A stretch of DNA of 64,000 nucleotides from Propioniciclava coleopterorum (GTDB lineage Bacteria; Actinomycetota; Actinomycetes; Propionibacteriales; Propionibacteriaceae): positions 2,746,722 to 2,810,721 of the forward strand of contig NZ_CP049865.1 in assembly GCF_011393335.1 (NCBI RefSeq), given 5' to 3'. Numbering within the stretch: the stretch's first letter is position 1; each line of letters opens with the position of its first letter. The notes below the pieces were generated by a model, which was given only the letters and a program-made list of their open reading frames with translations, made no database searches and was not told the origin of the DNA. Made by a program: the position numbers and the translations under genes. Shown piece by piece: positions 60,770 to 64,000 of this stretch.

Positions 60770-62944
60770 GCCCCGGGCGACGCCCAGCACCGCGAGGTCG
60801 TCGGGGGTGAGCCGGTGCTCCATCAGCACCACCTGGTAGGGGTTCCACGTCGACAGCGTGTACCGCAGCCGGACGCCGTCGGGCCGGGCTGCGGCGTCGT
60901 ACAGGTAGGGCGCGTAGGCGCCGCCCGGGCGCCCGGCCTGCGCCCCGAAGATGTCGTCGCCGACCGGGTCGTCGGAGGCGAAGGCGCGGATGAACCGGCG
61001 GGTCGGGTCGCCGAACGAGAGGCCGTCCGCGATCCAGTCGAACAGCAGCAGCCGTTCGCTCCACGGTCCCCACGGCTGCGGGGCCGTGCGCAGCACGACG
61101 GCGCCACCCGCGGCATCCTCGGGGCCCGTCATGGTCAGCAGCGCGTACGACGCCAGCGCGGGCACCCAGCGCACCGTCACCTCGCCGTAGGAGCCGCGCA
61201 CGATCGGGACGGCGTCGGCCTCGGCGTCCGACCAGCGCGGGACGCCGCCCTCCAGCCCGGCGAGGTACGCGATCGCCGGCCGGGAGAGGTCGCGGCCGGG
61301 GTCGAGCACCGCGAAGCGCAGGTCGTCGGCGCGGTAGGAGCCGGCGCCCCACAATCCGAGCAGCGGGCCCGCCCCGTCGGGGAACGGCGAGCCGGGCAGG
61401 TCGCGCCGCACCGGGGCGCACGAGATGTTGACGAAGAACAGGTCGGAGACCTGCGCGATCGTCTCGAACCGGAACGGCCGCCGGGACGCGCCGGCGATCG
61501 CGTCGGGGCCGTCGACCGCCCGCGCCAGCATCGAGCGGCCCATCACCTGGTGGCGCGCGAAGTGGTTCGACGAGGTGAACGCATACCAGTGCCGGCCGTG
61601 CGAGAAGGCGTCGAGCGGGACGTCGTACTCGGTCATGGTCGTGCCCAGGCCCGCGAACTTCAGCGGGCCGCCGTGGAACTCGAAGCCGGGGAGGTCGGCG
61701 TCCGGATCGGTGACGGCCGCGATCGAGTCCCGGGTCGCCCACCGCCTGCGGCCCCAGTGGGTGTCGCCGAACAGCATGAGCGTCCGGCCCTCGACGTCGA
61801 TGCGGACGCCGAGGTCGGTGCCGCGGACGCCTGAGACCGTCTCGGAGCGGCTCAGGGTGGTGCGCGGGTCGCCGGGGGAGGGCTGGGTGTCGCGCTCGCC
61901 GCTGATCTGCGCGGTCTTCTCCGAGGCGCGGGCGGCGCGGTGGGTCGGCTCGGCGGTCAGCACCCGCAACCCGGCCGCGCGCACCCAATGGGCGTCGTGG
62001 ACCCGCTGCTCGCGGTGCCACAGGTAGACCGAGTCGTCCTCGGCGACCAGCGCCTGCAGCCAGCCGGTGGGGCGTCCCACGGCCTGGAACGCGCCCCCGA
62101 GGTTGACCGCTCCCAGGCTCACCCGGGTGGCGTCGACACCGCCGCCGAGCGCGGTCGCGGCCAGGGCGAGCGCGTGCACGCGGGCGTGCGGCGCGAGGTC
62201 GGGGCGGGGGGCGTCCTCGCCGACCGCGCCGCGGTCGCCGAGCCGCCACCAGCGGACCCCGGCGGTCGGCTGCGGGGCGGCGAGCAGCAGGCCGCCGCCG
62301 GGGCGCGGGGCCAGCGCGGGCGCGCGGGTGCCGTCGTCGATCTCGCCGACGTCGCGCCAGGTGCCCCGCTCGCCGGCCAGCAGCGCGAGCCGGCCCGCGG
62401 CGGGCAGCGCGGCCGTGAGGCGTCCGCGATGCACGACCAGGCCGGGCGCGCCGTCGCACGGGCCGAGGTCGGCCCCCGCGACCCAGCCGCCCTCGGCGGG
62501 GCGGTGCCAGTGCCGGGCGCGGCCGGCGCTCACGACGACCGCGTGCAGCACCGGCCCGGACGCGACGAGCGCGACCTGTTCGCCCGGGCCCAGGTCTGCG
62601 GTGCGGGCCCAGTCCAGCGGCTCGCCGGCCGGGTCGTGGCGCCACTCGGCCACGCCGGAGTCGTCGGGGACGAGCGCGACCAGTTCCCCGCGCCGCCAGA
62701 AGGGCGAGTCGGGGAGTTGGGCCAGCGCGGCCGGCGCGGTGGAGGCCGCCGTCAGGGTGGCGCCGCGGTCCCAGCCGCGGTCGGGCCGGCCTTGGGTGCG
62801 GTGGTAGTGCTCCAGCCGGACGCCGTCGGCGTCCGCGCGGCGCACCAGGGCGTCCAGCCGCGGCGCGCGCAGCAGCGCCCGCCAGCGGCCGGTGTCGCCG
62901 GCGATGGTCGACTGGATCATGCTCGTGGAACCGATGGGCAGCAC
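60767..62944 (-). CDS. large DUF4185-domain protein
   Basis: A 725-residue protein without signal peptide or membrane segment. Residues about 370-715 match the DUF4185 type of beta-propeller-like domain (RTLMLFGDTHWGRRRW, AFTSSNHFARHQVMGRSML, LFFVNISCAPVRR, TMTGPEDAAGG, LSTWNPYQVVLMEH), related to glycoside-hydrolase-like five-bladed folds. Residues 1-350 hold repeated beta-rich units with Trp, Arg and Gly (for example PDRGWDRGATLTAA, VRWWRLGDRGAVGED), which may be a second propeller. GTG 62944 is supported by TATCTT 6 bases upstream; ATG 62920 is an alternative. Function unknown, perhaps carbohydrate binding. Confidence 0.75.
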   Translation of the reverse strand: MLPIGSTSMIQSTIAGDTGRWRALLRAPRLDALVRRADADGVRLEHYHRTQGRPDRGWDRGATLTAASTAPAALAQLPDSPFWRRGELVALVPDDSGVAEWRHDPAGEPLDWARTADLGPGEQVALVASGPVLHAVVVSAGRARHWHRPAEGGWVAGADLGPCDGAPGLVVHRGRLTAALPAAGRLALLAGERGTWRDVGEIDDGTRAPALAPRPGGGLLLAAPQPTAGVRWWRLGDRGAVGEDAPRPDLAPHARVHALALAATALGGGVDATRVSLGAVNLGGAFQAVGRPTGWLQALVAEDDSVYLWHREQRVHDAHWVRAAGLRVLTAEPTHRAARASEKTAQISGERDTQPSPGDPRTTLSRSETVSGVRGTDLGVRIDVEGRTLMLFGDTHWGRRRWATRDSIAAVTDPDADLPGFEFHGGPLKFAGLGTTMTEYDVPLDAFSHGRHWYAFTSSNHFARHQVMGRSMLARAVDGPDAIAGASRRPFRFETIAQVSDLFFVNISCAPVRRDLPGSPFPDGAGPLLGLWGAGSYRADDLRFAVLDPGRDLSRPAIAYLAGLEGGVPRWSDAEADAVPIVRGSYGEVTVRWVPALASYALLTMTGPEDAAGGAVVLRTAPQPWGPWSERLLLFDWIADGLSFGDPTRRFIRAFASDDPVGDDIFGAQAGRPGGAYAPYLYDAAARPDGVRLRYTLSTWNPYQVVLMEHRLTPDDLAVLGVARG

Positions 62945-62950
62945 GCGGAC

Positions 62951-62956
62951 AAGATA
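62951..62956 (-). promoter_or_regulatory. -10 element of the DUF4185 gene
   Basis: TATCTT on the minus strand, 6 bases before GTG 62944; predicted leaderless. Confidence 0.45.
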
Positions 62957-62993
62957 GCGAGGGACGCGGTCGAAGGCCCCACCCGCGAGGAAC

Positions 62994-62999
62994 TAGGGT
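62994..62999 (+). promoter_or_regulatory. -10 element of the mycothiol-enzyme gene
   Basis: TAGGGT, 7 bases before ATG 63007; this favours 63007 over GTG 62998. Confidence 0.5.
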
Positions 63000-63006
63000 G
63001 ACCGGC

Positions 63007-63771
63007 ATGAGCGAGGTTCAAGACTTCCGGGCCATGGGCGAAGCCCTCGGGGACGCCGGCGCGATCCTGCGCGGCAACGCGGGCAGCGCCGGCCTGGACG
63101 CCCCCGTGCCGACCGCCCCGGGCTGGGCCGTCCGGGACCTGGTCGCGCATCAGGGCATGGTGCACCGCTGGGCGACGGGCTACCTGACGCGCGGGCCGCG
63201 CCGCGAGGCGGCCGACGTGCTCGCCGAGGCGGCGGCGTCGACGGACCTGCTCGACTGGTTCGACGACGGGCTGGTGGACCTGCTGAACGCGTTCGCGTCG
63301 CTCCCGGTCGACGCCGAACTGCGGTTCTTCCTGCCGGACGCGCCGCCGCCGCGCGACGCCTGGCTGCGGCGGCAGGTGCACGAGACGTCGGTGCACGCGA
63401 TCGACGCGATGGCGGCCCGGCTGGGGCGCCTCCCCGCGGCGTCCGAGCTGTGGCTGGACCCGCGGCTGGCCGCCGACGGCGTGGATGAACTGCTGACCGG
63501 CTTCGTCGCGCGCGACGGGCTGCTGCGCGCCGACCCGCCCCGCCGCGTCCGGTTCGACGCCACCGACGTGGGCCGCTCCTGGCTGCTGGAGGCGCGTCCC
63601 GACGGGACCACCGTCACGCGGGTGGACGCCGGGGCGGACGCCGACGCGACCGTCGCGGGGACCGCCCGCGAGCTGTACCTGCGCGTCTGGAACCGCGGTG
63701 AGGGCGGCACCGCGTCCGACCCGGGGTTCTGGGACGCCTGGCGCGCCGCGGTCAAGGTCGCCTGGTCCTGA
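63007..63771 (+). CDS. maleylpyruvate isomerase-family mycothiol-dependent enzyme
   Basis: A 254-residue protein of the DinB-like/TIGR03083 superfamily, whose members use mycothiol as cofactor. Typical parts are VPTAPGWAVRDLVAHQGMVHRW with a metal-binding His, RRQVHETSVHAIDAMAA with the second and third His, and the C-terminal beta domain ending TARELYLRVWNR. The reaction is unknown; maleylpyruvate isomerase itself is only one member. Presence of this family implies a mycothiol-making host. The stop shares one base with the next ATG. Confidence 0.85.
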   Translation: MSEVQDFRAMGEALGDAGAILRGNAGSAGLDAPVPTAPGWAVRDLVAHQGMVHRWATGYLTRGPRREAADVLAEAAASTDLLDWFDDGLVDLLNAFASLPVDAELRFFLPDAPPPRDAWLRRQVHETSVHAIDAMAARLGRLPAASELWLDPRLAADGVDELLTGFVARDGLLRADPPRRVRFDATDVGRSWLLEARPDGTTVTRVDAGADADATVAGTARELYLRVWNRGEGGTASDPGFWDAWRAAVKVAWS

Positions 63772-64000
63772 TGCGGATCGACGTCACCGACCCGGCCGAC
63801 CCGCGGCTGGGCGACTATGTCGCGCTGCGCGACACCTCGCTGCGCAAGTCGCTGGAGTCCGAGCGCGGGCTGTTCATCGCCGAGGGCGAGAAGGTGATCC
63901 GCCGCGCCCTGGAGGCCGGATTCACCCCGCGGTCGTTCCTGCTCGCCGAGCGCTGGCTGCCCGGGCTGGCCGACGTGCTGGCGCCGCACACCGACGTCCC
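63771..64000 (+). CDS. TrmH/SpoU-family RNA methyltransferase, N-terminal part
   Basis: Only the first 76 residues are in the window. The segment TDPADPRLGDYVALRDTSLR followed by LFIAEGEKVIRRALEAG is the L30e-like RNA-substrate-binding domain found at the N-terminus of TrmH/SpoU 2'-O-ribose methyltransferases. The catalytic SPOUT knot lies beyond the window edge, so the identity is likely but incomplete. ATG 63771 overlaps the upstream stop (TGATG), indicating an operon. Confidence 0.8.
   Translation, partial: MRIDVTDPADPRLGDYVALRDTSLRKSLESERGLFIAEGEKVIRRALEAGFTPRSFLLAERWLPGLADVLAPHTDV

Overview
This window is a chromosomal segment of a high-GC Gram-positive bacterium (Actinomycetota). The evidence is the very GC-rich codon use, the frequent GTG starts, a mycothiol-dependent maleylpyruvate isomerase-family enzyme, the actinobacterial DUF6350/DUF3017 genes in a purN-purH-folD operon, and a PspC-domain histidine kinase. 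Gene content and order (guaA, pcrA, M23 peptidase, sucCD, purNH-folD, mdh) would suit the order Propionibacteriales, but that placement is inference. No rRNA, tRNA, CRISPR array, prophage or transposase gene was seen.

Layout. 1-1240: tail of an NCS1 nucleobase permease and a coupled isochorismatase-type hydrolase. 1241-3398: a gene-poor stretch rich in repeats, holding one small histidine phosphatase gene followed by two degenerate copies of its 3' end. 3399-7923: fatty-acyl-CoA ligase, guaA and an MpaB-like oxygenase. 7949-12023: an envelope-stress-like module of PspC proteins, a PspC-histidine kinase, a LuxR-type regulator and a GlsB-type membrane protein. 12183-19414: phospholipase D/cardiolipin synthase, pcrA helicase, M23 peptidase, sucC-sucD. 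19473-25707: sensor-domain membrane protein, then DUF6350-purN-purH-folD-DUF3017. 25721-30612: acyl-CoA synthetase and the PTS-dependent dihydroxyacetone kinase operon dhaK-dhaL-dhaM. 30670-38643: mdh, a phosphatase-PCD-VOC fusion, an ankyrin protein, a thiamine-binding protein, the yjcH-actP acetate uptake pair, purU and a patatin. 38739-47950: a surface-glycan locus with glf, a Wzm/Wzt-type ABC exporter, four family-2 glycosyltransferases and an SGNH acyltransferase. 48041-64000: CNNM/CorC protein, kinase-like phosphotransferase, a complete nucleoside uptake system (BMP lipoprotein, ATPase, two permeases, cytidine deaminase), PiT phosphate transporter, metG, a BASS transporter, a DUF4185 protein, a mycothiol-type enzyme and the start of an RNA methyltransferase.

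Two window-wide patterns matter for anyone using this annotation. First, at least nine coding breaks, and probably eleven, can each be repaired by adding one base in or next to a short G or C run. Most of the genes marked here as frameshifted are therefore probably intact in the organism and broken only in this sequence. Second, 21 genes have a -10-like hexamer (18 TAnnnT, 3 CAnnnT) ending only 5-9 bases before the start codon, which predicts leaderless mRNAs and was used to choose several starts.

The most unusual structures are: an inverted-repeat island at 1371-2314, made of 20-bp tandem arrays on opposite strands around two 97-98 bp elements with 14-bp terminal inverted repeats; the duplicated 3' cassettes at 2828-3213; and the in-frame fusion of a histidine phosphatase to a pterin dehydratase-like plus VOC protein at 31798-33090.
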